Positions 7,580-15,411 of a stretch of 64,000 nucleotides of DNA are shown in pieces; the stretch's first letter is position 1, and every line of letters starts with the position of its first letter. The position numbers and the translations under genes were made by a program. Where the stretch lies: positions 248,001-312,000 of the forward strand of contig CAKSLH010000001.1 of NCBI GenBank assembly GCA_934466515.1. The letters are read 5' to 3'. Source of the stretch: an uncultured Eubacteriales bacterium. Its GTDB lineage: Bacteria > Bacillota > Clostridia > Oscillospirales > Acutalibacteraceae. Below the pieces are notes generated by a model, which saw only the letters and a program-made list of their open reading frames with translations, was not told where the DNA came from and made no database searches.

Positions 7580-10072
7580 TTACAAGCCGCACTTAAATTC
7601 AAATTTTCCGTTGCCGACTTTGAATATTTCACCGCTTGGAAGTTCAATTTCAGCTTTTGTATTCGGAGGTGTATTTACTGACAGAAAAAATTCTCCGTCA
7701 GCTATTTTATAGTTTATTTCATATTTTCCTTTAACGGAATTAAACTTTAAATCCAATTTTTTTATATATTTTGTAATAACAGGCTTTATCTTTACAGCTT
7801 CAAATCCGTTTTTAATGGGAACTATTCCTGCGAGTCTCGTATAAAATCCGTTTATCGCTCCTGCAAACATTGCGTGGTTGTTTGAACTCATGTCACCCTT
7901 GCCACACCATTGCTCCCACAAAGTGGTCGCCCCTCTGTTTATCTGATTTGCAAAGCTTGGATAATCGGGTGTTAAGAAGCATTCTAAAGCCAAATCTGCG
8001 GCATCTAAATCTGAAAGCTCTTCAATAAAATGAGAAATTCCGAAAATTCCGACATCTAAATGTTTTCCGTTAAAGACTAGTTCTTCCTTAAGATGTTTAG
8101 CCGTTGCCGTTTTTTCGGTGTCATTTAAAAGATTAAGCGAAAGAGCATATAAATTGGGTGATTGTTTTCCCGAAGAAAAAACGCCGTTTTTAAAGTACTC
8201 TTTTTTATATATATTTTCAGCCGAAATTGCTTTTTCGGTAAAAAATTCGAAATCCGAGGCTTTCCCGAGCTTTTCTGCAATATCTGCCATCATTCGGCAA
8301 ACAGTGATCCGCATATAATATTCCGTTTCGCCTACAGATGAAAATGATGTCAGATAATCGCCCTCTTCATTTGGCGCGCACCAGTCTCCGAAGGAGTCTA
8401 ACGAAATTTTACCGTTGTTTTTATTCAGATATTTTATTGTAAGCGCTTTCATCCTCGAATAGTAACGCTTTGCAGGTATAATATTTGAATTGTATGCCAT
8501 ATAATACCAAGGTATTGCAATCATACAACCGTCCCATGTCATATTAAATCTCGGAGCGTATTTTTTATCAGAATAAAGATATTTTAAAAATCTAAGATAA
8601 TATTCATCAGGCGAACGCATATACATTGCGGTTTTAAGATAACAGAACAGGTCCATGGGACACGGAGTGCGCTCGTCGCGCGCCGCGCAGTCCGAGGGAA
8701 AAGAAAAGCTGTTTGAACGGACCGACCAGAGAGCATTTTTATAAATGCGGTTTATCATTTCATTGTCCGTCTTAAAATAAGCAAAGCTTTCCGATCCTGT
8801 ATGGACAACGCAAGCTGTTATCTGTCCTTTTTTCGGCATCTCTTTAAGTCCCGTTATTTCGGCGTACCGAAATCCGTGATAGGTAAAATGCGGACAGTAG
8901 CTTTCTATACCGTTTCCTGAAAAAATATATGTATCTGTTGAAGCCGCGGCACGGTTGGTTTCGGTATCTAAAATATATTCGCCGTCAAATTCTTTGATTC
9001 TTTCTGCAGTTTTAATTCTGATCCGTGTTCCGCGCTCTCCTTTAAGGTTTATTTTAACAAATCCCGACATGTTCTGTCCGAAATCAAATATATATCTGCC
9101 GTCGTTACATTTATATATCTTTTTAGGATTTAATGTTTCGTTTATTTTAATAAACGGTCCGATATCGCAATAAAGCTTTGCTTTTTCTTTTAAAGGAGAA
9201 ATAAACATCCTGTTCCACTCGAAATCATCATAGCCTTTATAAAGCCATTCTTTATTTTCTTTAGAAGCGTCATAAATTTCGCCGTTATAAATGTTGTTAG
9301 ATATAAAAGGCGTATCTAAAGTAAATTTCCATGTCTCATCAGAGACAATTCTTTCAACCGAACCGTCTGTTTTATGAAGATTTATACAGACTTTAAAGCG
9401 CTTTGCTCCTTTGTATTTCCCCATATATACATTTGCATTTAAATTATAGCCGTCGCCTAAAACAAGAGAAACCGCATTTTCTCCGCTTTCAAGCAAGTCT
9501 GTTATATCATAAGCCTCATAAAACATCAGATAATCATAAATTCCCTTTGACGGGGAAAGTATGCGGCTGTCAGGCCTAATTCCGTTTATATAAAGCTCAT
9601 ACCAACCGTATGAACAGATAAAAAGCGTCGCATAGTCAATATCTGAAGCCGAAAAGGTCTTTCTTGCAAAAGCGCAGGTCTCAGGATCTGCATTTCCGTT
9701 TTCCTCTGTTGTGAGCCATGACCCCTGCATTTCCGACCCCAAAAGACCTGTTGAAAATTCGGAAATTTCCGATTCACCTGTTTTGCCGTTTATAACGCTT
9801 TCAATCTTAAAGGAATATTTCGTATCGGGACAAAGAGCTTTTCCTTGGTATTCGATGCCTGTTGTTTTCGCAGATTTTACGGTTTTGCTGTCAAAAACTG
9901 TTTCACCCGAGAAATCACTGCCTGATTTTACGATTATCCTATAGCTTTCCTGAAAAATATTCTTTTCATTGCCTGTAATCATCCAAGAAAAAACCGGTTT
10001 TTTCTCGTCGACCCCGACAGGTTTTTTTATTCCTTCAACCTTTATATCAGTTATCCTAAATTCTTTTTTCAT
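7580..10072 (-). CDS. GH78 family alpha-L-rhamnosidase, variant active-site loop
   Basis: Predicted cytoplasmic alpha-L-rhamnosidase that would remove terminal rhamnose from imported oligosaccharides. The N-terminus has the family signature VEGIKKPVGV (12-21), followed by beta-sandwich domains (about 110-330), an IFDFGQNMSGFV motif near 328-339, and an (alpha/alpha)6 domain. The RDER tetrad (465-468) bearing the catalytic acid is kept. The following canonical GWxGD segment is replaced by TPCPMD, and the later ATTLWEQW region is kept. The 830-residue length is normal. It starts 17 bp after the zinc-ribbon gene and is probably co-transcribed with it and with GH94. The altered loop may change specificity. 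Confidence 0.83.
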   Translation of the reverse strand: MKKEFRITDIKVEGIKKPVGVDEKKPVFSWMITGNEKNIFQESYRIIVKSGSDFSGETVFDSKTVKSAKTTGIEYQGKALCPDTKYSFKIESVINGKTGESEISEFSTGLLGSEMQGSWLTTEENGNADPETCAFARKTFSASDIDYATLFICSYGWYELYINGIRPDSRILSPSKGIYDYLMFYEAYDITDLLESGENAVSLVLGDGYNLNANVYMGKYKGAKRFKVCINLHKTDGSVERIVSDETWKFTLDTPFISNNIYNGEIYDASKENKEWLYKGYDDFEWNRMFISPLKEKAKLYCDIGPFIKINETLNPKKIYKCNDGRYIFDFGQNMSGFVKINLKGERGTRIRIKTAERIKEFDGEYILDTETNRAAASTDTYIFSGNGIESYCPHFTYHGFRYAEITGLKEMPKKGQITACVVHTGSESFAYFKTDNEMINRIYKNALWSVRSNSFSFPSDCAARDERTPCPMDLFCYLKTAMYMRSPDEYYLRFLKYLYSDKKYAPRFNMTWDGCMIAIPWYYMAYNSNIIPAKRYYSRMKALTIKYLNKNNGKISLDSFGDWCAPNEEGDYLTSFSSVGETEYYMRITVCRMMADIAEKLGKASDFEFFTEKAISAENIYKKEYFKNGVFSSGKQSPNLYALSLNLLNDTEKTATAKHLKEELVFNGKHLDVGIFGISHFIEELSDLDAADLALECFLTPDYPSFANQINRGATTLWEQWCGKGDMSSNNHAMFAGAINGFYTRLAGIVPIKNGFEAVKIKPVITKYIKKLDLKFNSVKGKYEINYKIADGEFFLSVNTPPNTKAEIELPSGEIFKVGNGKFEFKCGL

Positions 10073-10089
10073 TTGTATCTCCTGTTATA

Positions 10090-10287
10090 CTAATCGGGAT
10101 TAAAAAGCTCGCAACCCATACTTTTAAAGTATGCTATCTTTTTATTCAAAAATTCTGTTGTACAGCCGAAATATTCAGCCATACAATCAAGACAAAGAAA
10201 GCTGTCGGAATTCGAGTCGATAACTCTTTTATAAAGACTGATTTCATCGGCCTTTAATTTCCTTCCGCACTTTTTACATTCAGCCAT
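10090..10287 (-). CDS. Small zinc-ribbon-like protein
   Basis: 65-residue cytoplasmic protein with CxxC (KKCGRK region) and a second CxxC (LCLDCMAEYF), the pattern of a small zinc ribbon. The rest is predicted helical and ends near GCELFNPD. Similar short proteins recur in Clostridia without known function. I place the start at 10287 because AAGGAGGAAAAC lies immediately before that ATG; the 27 nt upstream that are also open include the ribosome binding site itself. It is the first gene before the GH78-GH94 pair and so may belong to that operon, either as an accessory regulator or as an unrelated housekeeping gene. Confidence 0.75.
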   Translation of the reverse strand: MAECKKCGRKLKADEISLYKRVIDSNSDSFLCLDCMAEYFGCTTEFLNKKIAYFKSMGCELFNPD

Positions 10288-10331
10288 TTTGTTTTCCTCC
10301 TTATGCCTCAGCAAAGGTAACAGGCTAAAAT

Positions 10332-10358
10332 CCGCCGAAAATACGCCATTTTAGGCGG
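10332..10358 (-). repeat. Inverted repeat upstream of zinc-ribbon gene
   Basis: CCGCCGAAAAT (10332-10342) and ATTTTAGGCGG (10348-10358) pair with one mismatch around the loop ACGCC. It is one of three consecutive hairpins in the 182-bp gap between the dockerin gene and the zinc-ribbon gene, and lies in the presumed 5' region of the latter. Confidence 0.5.
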
Positions 10359-10380
10359 GTTCGGATTATTATCGCTTGCC

Positions 10381-10411
10381 TAGTGTGACAGGACTCGAAC
10401 CTGTCACACTA
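10381..10411 (-). other. tRNA acceptor/T-arm minihelix-like element
   Basis: On the minus strand, a 12-bp perfect stem (TAGTGTG-ACAGG with CCTGT-CACACTA) closes a 7-nt loop TTCGAGT. Seven plus five base pairs and a loop with T54, T55, C56, A58 spacing correspond exactly to the acceptor stem and T-arm of a tRNA, with the D-arm, anticodon arm and variable loop absent. No CCA follows. It is not a complete tRNA. It could be a tRNA relic, a tRNA-mimicking structure or simply a stable hairpin. Confidence 0.5.
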
Positions 10412-10416
10412 AAGTT

Positions 10417-10450
10417 AAATTGCGCAGCCTTATTACAGGCCGCGCAATTT
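10417..10450 (-). terminator. Terminator of the dockerin operon
   Basis: On the minus strand, AAATTGCGCGGCC pairs with GGCTGCGCAATTT (arms 10438-10450 and 10417-10429, one G-U pair), 20 nt after the stop of the dockerin gene at 10470. A weak T-rich stretch follows. Confidence 0.6.
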
Positions 10451-10469
10451 TTGCCTTTTTAATTATTAC

Positions 10470-13400
10470 TTATTTTAAAAGCAAAGCCTTTAATAAAGCA
10501 TAATCCTTTGCGTCAACTACATTGTCATTATTTAAGTCGGCGTCAATGCTTATAGATGCTGTTTCTTTGTTAAGATATTCGTTTACATAAACGAGGTCGC
10601 AAATGTTAACTTTTCCGTCGCAGTTGGCGTCTCCGGAAATACCGGTGATTGTTTCTACGGTTAAAGCAACGCTTGCCTCGCTCGCAAGAGCGGTTTGTGT
10701 TGCGGCCTTTCTCTGATAGAAGGTATAGGTTTTGCCTGCTTCAAAGGTAAATTCATTTGAAGTCTGCCAACCGTTAATTCCGTCGGTATACTCATATCCT
10801 TCAGTATACTTAAGGGTGATTTTGCCGTTAGCCTTGCTCACAAGCTCAGGTTTTTCAGGTGCCGACTGTTCGGATAACGCATTTCCCCAAACACCGATTT
10901 CACGGGGATATGAGTTTTTGCCGGAAGTACTTGAATTGCCCTCTAAAACCTTAACGGCAATATATCTTGCAATCGGTTCTTTTCCGGAATCAAATGCGAT
11001 GGTTTGAATAAATGATGTCTGAGATTTATCTGATGAATTAAAAGTTACTGCTTCATGATTAAAAATCAAATTCGAAGAATCAAATAAGCTGTCATCATTA
11101 TTCATTCCTGCATAGACCTCATAAGAAGCCTCACCTGCCCAATACGGATTTTCCTGAGCAAATGCAAATCTATTGATTTTTGTCAGTTTACCGAAATCAT
11201 AAATAATATAACCATTTTTGGAAATACCGAGAGTTGTTCCATAGTTTGGATTATCGACCGCTCCGTTTGTTAAAGTTCCGTAAATCTCTTCGCTTGTATT
11301 GCTGCCTACTATAAGAGCGCTGCTGTTATCAAGAGGCTTTTTGTTTAACAAAACGCTTTGAGACCAATCGGCAACATCTTTTCCAAACTGAGTAAATGCA
11401 GCTGCATAGCCGTTATTATTGCTGTTAATATTCTTTATTTCACTTGTTTCGCCTGAAACCGTTCTCTCACTTAATGCAAGAACAAGCGGAGCGCTCGCAG
11501 CAGAAGCCTTTTGATTTGTGGTTTCTGCAAGTCTGCGGTAAAAGCTATACTTTGTTGTTTCGTTAAGCGCATAGAAGGCTGAAGAGGTCTGCCAATTCTC
11601 GCCGTCCATGCTGTATTCATAACCGGCCTCATGTTTTAGTGTTACAGAGTTTTCAGTTTTAGATTCCAGCTCGGGAGCAGAAGGAGCAGCAGGGGCTCCC
11701 TTATCAGTTGAGATAACTGCAGAAGCTGCTTTGCTCTCAAAAACAGTATCGGTAGCTTTTATACGCTGATAGAATGTGTAAGGAGTTCCCTGGAGAAGCC
11801 CTTCAAAAACATTGCTGTCCTGCCAGTTCATTCCGTCCTTTGAATATTCATAGCCTTCAACTGCTTTAAGAGTTACAGAAGTATCTGTAAAGCTATCGCA
11901 AATGGGTGCAACCGCATCATCAGTGTTAGGAGCTTTAACCTCTCCGAACAATCCGATTTCTTTAAACTGAATATTCGAATTATTTGCTGTTGCCCATGTG
12001 CAGGTATCCGTGAAAAGGACACCTAAATATTTTGCCTCGGGTAATACATAAGAAAAATCAACAATCTGTCCCCAAGAACCGTAAGCAAGAGTTGAGCCTT
12101 CGGCATTTGCTTCTTCGGCATTTGTTGCTTTGACATCATCAGCTGCATTCCATTCGAAAACCATATTATCAGAATCATATAGAGCATCAACAGTGTCAGC
12201 TAAATAAACCTGATAGCTTGTTTCTATTCCGTATCCAACATTTCCCTGAGCAAAAGCAAATCTGTTTATTCTTGCAATTTTATCTGTGTTGGCAAGCTTA
12301 TAAGTAAGCTTAAGTCCCTTTGCAGATTCGCCGGCTCCTCTTAAAACCTGAGAGGTTGAGGTTCCGTCGGTAAGAGCTTCCAAAGCAGACATCGGCTCGT
12401 TATACATTACTGTTCCGTTCGGAGTTTCAATAGTATCAGTTCCGTTTGCGGAAATAATCGAAACTGCATTATCCTTTGTTAAAAGATTTGTTGATGTTCT
12501 GTTAAATGTTTTATCAAAAACAGAACCTACAAACGCACCGCCTCTTCCGTAGCCCATGGAATCCTTATCAAGGGTTACAACCGTGCCAAACTCAGGAGCG
12601 GTTATGAATGAAGAATTTGTAACACTATAAGGAGTGTTTATAGCATTTGTTACTGCATCAATAACATTTGGATTATAAGCAGGATGAACAAGCGCAAGCG
12701 ATTCGAGCTCAGAGGCATAATCATTTAAATCAAGCCCCGAAAGCTTTGCAAAATATGTAAGTCCTGCAACGAACTGACCTACACCGTCATTGAGATGATA
12801 ACCTTCGTTTGTAAGATTATCACCGATATAGCTTGTTCTTAAATTCTGAACTGCTGTACCGGTAGGAATTACAAAGTCAACCTTATCCGCTACATGCGTC
12901 TTAGTCATATTCGCAATTGCATTATACATTACAAGCGGATCATAAACTCCCTGAGAATTTAAGTATTTTTTAGCAACATAATAACTGTAATATCTTTCGT
13001 TGTTTATATCAACACGAACCGAATCCTTCTGATCGGACCAAACCATGTTATATCCGATTTTAGCATTCGGAGCAAGCTTTTTTACATATTTTACGAGGTT
13101 ATCAATATAAGGCTCAAATGTTGCCTCTCCGTCTGTGCCGTCAAGCTTATCAATACCTGCAAATTCACTTGCCTGCTGAAGCATCACATAATCCCACTCT
13201 TTGGTTGTGTCGCCTATAATATCAGCGGACTTAGCAGCAGTAGAGGTTCCGAGTTGATTGATTTCTTTCCAAGTTCCGTCCGAATTTTCCCAATACGAAT
13301 AACTCGCCTCACCTGTCTTTTCGGACGAACTGTCAACTTGAGTCTGATCAGCCCATTCCCAATGATATTTAAGGGCACAGCCGCCGTAATAAAGATAGCC

Positions 13401-13607
13401 GATTTTAATATCGGTATATCCACAGGCTTTTGCAATGTCATATAAATAATACATTGAGTTTCTGCTGAAGCTGTTTCCGAGAGTTAAAACATGAAAGCTT
13501 TTATCTTTATTCTCGGTAGGTGTACCGGAAACGAAAAAGCTTCCGGTGAATAATGCCGAAACTATCAAGGAAACGGCAATTATTACACTTAAAATTCTTT
13601 TTTTCAT
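10470..13607 (-). CDS. Secreted DUF4886 protein with discoidin-like modules and dockerin
   Basis: Secreted 1045-residue multidomain protein. Signal peptide (residues 1-30) is followed by a DUF4886/SGNH-hydrolase-like domain (about 37-310) with the nucleophile motif GNSFS (S46). Next come a discoidin-like module (about 370-560), two ~75-aa fibronectin-like repeats of the EGYEYS-DGxNWQ type, a second discoidin-like module and a third such repeat. The C-terminus is a type I-like dockerin with two calcium loops, DANCDGKVNICD and DLNNDNVVDAKD. The hydrolase could be a carbohydrate esterase, but DUF4886 has no settled activity. The dockerin implies attachment to a cohesin, and the cohesin-like protein at 14179 is in the same operon. 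Residues of the second discoidin module match the 1226-aa protein exactly. Confidence 0.82.
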   Translation of the reverse strand: MKKRILSVIIAVSLIVSALFTGSFFVSGTPTENKDKSFHVLTLGNSFSRNSMYYLYDIAKACGYTDIKIGYLYYGGCALKYHWEWADQTQVDSSSEKTGEASYSYWENSDGTWKEINQLGTSTAAKSADIIGDTTKEWDYVMLQQASEFAGIDKLDGTDGEATFEPYIDNLVKYVKKLAPNAKIGYNMVWSDQKDSVRVDINNERYYSYYVAKKYLNSQGVYDPLVMYNAIANMTKTHVADKVDFVIPTGTAVQNLRTSYIGDNLTNEGYHLNDGVGQFVAGLTYFAKLSGLDLNDYASELESLALVHPAYNPNVIDAVTNAINTPYSVTNSSFITAPEFGTVVTLDKDSMGYGRGGAFVGSVFDKTFNRTSTNLLTKDNAVSIISANGTDTIETPNGTVMYNEPMSALEALTDGTSTSQVLRGAGESAKGLKLTYKLANTDKIARINRFAFAQGNVGYGIETSYQVYLADTVDALYDSDNMVFEWNAADDVKATNAEEANAEGSTLAYGSWGQIVDFSYVLPEAKYLGVLFTDTCTWATANNSNIQFKEIGLFGEVKAPNTDDAVAPICDSFTDTSVTLKAVEGYEYSKDGMNWQDSNVFEGLLQGTPYTFYQRIKATDTVFESKAASAVISTDKGAPAAPSAPELESKTENSVTLKHEAGYEYSMDGENWQTSSAFYALNETTKYSFYRRLAETTNQKASAASAPLVLALSERTVSGETSEIKNINSNNNGYAAAFTQFGKDVADWSQSVLLNKKPLDNSSALIVGSNTSEEIYGTLTNGAVDNPNYGTTLGISKNGYIIYDFGKLTKINRFAFAQENPYWAGEASYEVYAGMNNDDSLFDSSNLIFNHEAVTFNSSDKSQTSFIQTIAFDSGKEPIARYIAVKVLEGNSSTSGKNSYPREIGVWGNALSEQSAPEKPELVSKANGKITLKYTEGYEYTDGINGWQTSNEFTFEAGKTYTFYQRKAATQTALASEASVALTVETITGISGDANCDGKVNICDLVYVNEYLNKETASISIDADLNNDNVVDAKDYALLKALLLK
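10879..11458 (-). repeat. 580-bp repeat, copy 1 (identical to 15824-16403)
   Basis: Base-by-base reading of this segment and of 15824-16403 shows no difference over 580 bp with a constant offset of 4945. Both copies lie inside dockerin-protein genes in the same frame and encode the same ~190-residue discoidin-like module. Confidence 0.9.
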
Positions 13608-13664
13608 ATTATCACCTTTTTCAAAACAGAATTTCGAATTAAAAAATCTAATTTTTTAAGGGAC

Positions 13665-14009
13665 TTATCTCCACGGCGTCCAACCGTCCATAGAGTCTCT
13701 GTTTGTGTCGCTGTTCTCATTTGCACCGGAATTACTTCCTGACTGAGAAGAAGAGGAAGCTTTTGAAGAATTATCGGTTTTCGATACATTTGACTTTGAA
13801 CCCTGTGCCTTTGACGGCTCCTTTGTGGGGTCAAAATCATCTATAACAAGACCTGTATCTCCGCTTTCATTGACATCTATAGTATCGGTTTTCTGCTCTG
13901 AGCTTATATCCTTCTTTTGAGTATCTGTATTCTTTTTCTTCTTGCAGCCTCCGAAGAAGGATATTATCATTAACAATGATAAAAGTATAACTGAAATTTT
14001 CTTTATCAT
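13665..14009 (-). CDS. Small lipoprotein with Ser/Asn-rich linker
   Basis: 114-residue predicted lipoprotein. The signal segment IKKISVILLSLLMIISFFGGC ends in a lipobox (FGGC), followed by KKKK. A Ser/Asn/Lys-rich, presumably unfolded linker then leads to a short aromatic tail ending GWTPWR. No enzymatic domain is present. The start at 14009 has TAGGATAAC in front; nine further codons upstream are open but overlap the preceding peptide gene. It begins 10 bp after the stop of the 46-aa peptide gene and ends 57 bp before the dockerin gene. It may act as a membrane anchor or chaperone-like partner for the secreted complex; this is inference from position only. Confidence 0.7.
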   Translation of the reverse strand: MIKKISVILLSLLMIISFFGGCKKKKNTDTQKKDISSEQKTDTIDVNESGDTGLVIDDFDPTKEPSKAQGSKSNVSKTDNSSKASSSSQSGSNSGANENSDTNRDSMDGWTPWR

Positions 14010-14019
14010 ATCAGTTATC

Positions 14020-14160
14020 CTATGCACCAAAATCAAGTTCGCCTGAACCCGTAAAGCCTTTATCGTCTCCTGCGTTTATAACATCGTCTGACGCACAGAG
14101 AATGTCCTCAGAGGAAAGCTTAAAAAATTCTATTTCGGGTGTTATAAATTTCTTTTTCAT
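14020..14160 (-). CDS. 46-residue peptide, unknown function
   Basis: A short gene with a very strong ribosome binding site (AAAGGAGGAAAAG, 6 nt before the ATG at 14160). The product starts MKKKFITPEIEFFKL, continues SSEDILCASDD and ends GSGELDFGA. The basic start, a KxxTPEIE-like leader and an acidic, glycine-containing tail resemble a widespread but uncharacterised class of short Clostridial peptides with a KPEIE-like N-terminus. There is no signal peptide. It sits 18 bp after the cohesin-like gene and 10 bp before the lipoprotein gene, so it is co-transcribed with the secreted complex. A leader-core layout like a ribosomal peptide precursor is possible, but no maturase is in the window. Confidence 0.7.
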   Translation of the reverse strand: MKKKFITPEIEFFKLSSEDILCASDDVINAGDDKGFTGSGELDFGA

Positions 14161-14178
14161 ATTCTTTTCCTCCTTTAA

Positions 14179-15255
14179 TTACTTAGCTGTATAGGTCTTT
14201 ATTTCGGACGATAAAACAGTTTTGCCATTATTTACGCTGTAGCCTACGGCTGCAACCTGCTCGCCGGATGTAAGACCTTCAACTCTTAAGGAATACTGAA
14301 TATGTTCAGTATTTTCCCACATTACCTTTGTCTGTGCGGTCTTGAAAATCTTAACGGATTTGGTCTTACCTTCGCCATACTTAAATATGACATGAGTTGC
14401 GTTTGCATCCTTCATAGCCTGCTCATTAGCGTTATAATAATTTAAAACGGCTTTCATAAGCTGGGAAATTGTAACGCCGGAATTCTTAACATAGAAAGCT
14501 GAGAAATCATCCCAGTCTCCGATTACGCTTAAGGTTCCGAATGTTTTGTCTGCTGCCTTAACGCCGTAGCTTCCGAACTGAGGAATATTTGTTGTGTTTT
14601 CCTTTTCGCTTACACCGAATGTAACTACATCAGTCGGAATCGGGAATTCCTTATAATTCTGATTTGCGGGAACATTCTTAAAGCTTCCGTCTGCTTCCTT
14701 TTCGATGTACTTACCGTTGCTGTCCTTAACATATCCATAAGGAATAAAGTAATTTTCAGCCGACGGCTTAAGCTCTGTTGTTTCCGCTTTAGTTGTATCT
14801 TCTTTTTTATTCGATACAACTACATTTCCGCCGGTTATAGCTACGGTCTGAGCAACTGTTGTTCCGCTTTCGGCAAGAGTAGCTGAAACTTTGATTTCAG
14901 ACTTAGCCTCAACAGTGGCTGTAACCTTTAAAAGGAGAGTATCTTCAGTATTAAGCTCAACGATATGAATTTCATTTTTACTTAATGTAAAATTATCGTC
15001 CTTCGTAAGCTTAATATCCTTTGAAGTAATACCGGTGAATTCAGCATTAGAGTCTGATGTTATTTTAACATCCATACCCTTTATTCCTTTAAAATCCGCA
15101 AGTCTTACATCAAAAGAAGTCTCTTTGCCTTTTTCTGCCGGTGTGCTGTTGTTTCCGAATACTTTTATACTCGGTGTGCTTGCGGCAGACGCGCCGATGC
15201 ACATTACCGACACTGCCATCGTCAGTGCTGAAATGATTGCTATGAGTTTTTTCAT
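14179..15255 (-). CDS. Secreted cohesin-like domain protein
   Basis: 358-residue secreted protein. Signal peptide at residues 1-25 (ends SAA). Residues ~28-150 look like a cohesin-type beta-sandwich: a start IKVFGNN with a GKETSFDVRL strand, FKGIKGMDVKI, a central IHIVELN strand, and an ending TVAITGGNVVV that parallels the KVSFIDGGVNV end of known cohesins. A Thr/Glu linker (about 150-165) precedes a ~190-residue C-terminal domain that I do not recognise. There is no sortase motif, lipobox or membrane segment. It is the first gene of the operon with the peptide, lipoprotein and dockerin protein, behind an AraC-type promoter. It may be a single-cohesin adaptor binding the dockerins of 10470 and 15412. 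The domain call rests on visual similarity. Confidence 0.65.
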   Translation of the reverse strand: MKKLIAIISALTMAVSVMCIGASAASTPSIKVFGNNSTPAEKGKETSFDVRLADFKGIKGMDVKITSDSNAEFTGITSKDIKLTKDDNFTLSKNEIHIVELNTEDTLLLKVTATVEAKSEIKVSATLAESGTTVAQTVAITGGNVVVSNKKEDTTKAETTELKPSAENYFIPYGYVKDSNGKYIEKEADGSFKNVPANQNYKEFPIPTDVVTFGVSEKENTTNIPQFGSYGVKAADKTFGTLSVIGDWDDFSAFYVKNSGVTISQLMKAVLNYYNANEQAMKDANATHVIFKYGEGKTKSVKIFKTAQTKVMWENTEHIQYSLRVEGLTSGEQVAAVGYSVNNGKTVLSSEIKTYTAK

Positions 15256-15299
15256 TTTCTTTCCTCCTAAATCATTTAATTGCCAATTTGACTATATTC

Positions 15300-15366
15300 A
15301 TTATATCATAGGGCTGTTTTTGGATATAATACACAAATGTTTCCAAATATAATACTAATGTTTCCA
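15300..15366 (-). promoter_or_regulatory. AraC-type promoter of the cohesin operon
   Basis: On the minus strand two direct repeats TGGAAACATT (15357-15366 and 15336-15345, 21 bp apart) precede a TATAAT box (15300-15305) by 30 nt. No good -35 is visible, as expected for an activator-dependent promoter. The same arrangement occurs before the GH27 and GH31 operons. Confidence 0.75.
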
Positions 15367-15375
15367 AAACAGCCC
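15311..15375. repeat. Inverted repeat enclosing the operator pair
   Basis: GGGCTGTTTTTGGA (15311-15324) and TCCAAAACAGCCC (15363-15375) pair with one bulge. The loop contains most of the operator pair, and the right arm overlaps the distal copy. A T6 run follows on the plus strand. It may serve as the terminator of the upstream 30-kb operon as well as framing the next promoter. Confidence 0.5.
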
Positions 15376-15411
15376 TTTTTTGCTTTTAAAAGCCAAAATT
15401 TAACTTTAATT

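Noticed and set aside
10381..10411. A tRNA gene
   Set aside because: Only acceptor-like and T-arm parts are present; D-arm, anticodon arm and CCA are absent, so it was not called a tRNA.
14179..15255. Lipoprotein or sortase-anchored scaffoldin
   Set aside because: No lipobox after the signal peptide, no LPxTG-like motif and no C-terminal membrane helix are present.
15335..15366. CRISPR or simple repeat from the recurring AATGTTTCCA
   Set aside because: Only two copies per site, 10 bp long and at promoter positions; this is an operator pattern, not an array.
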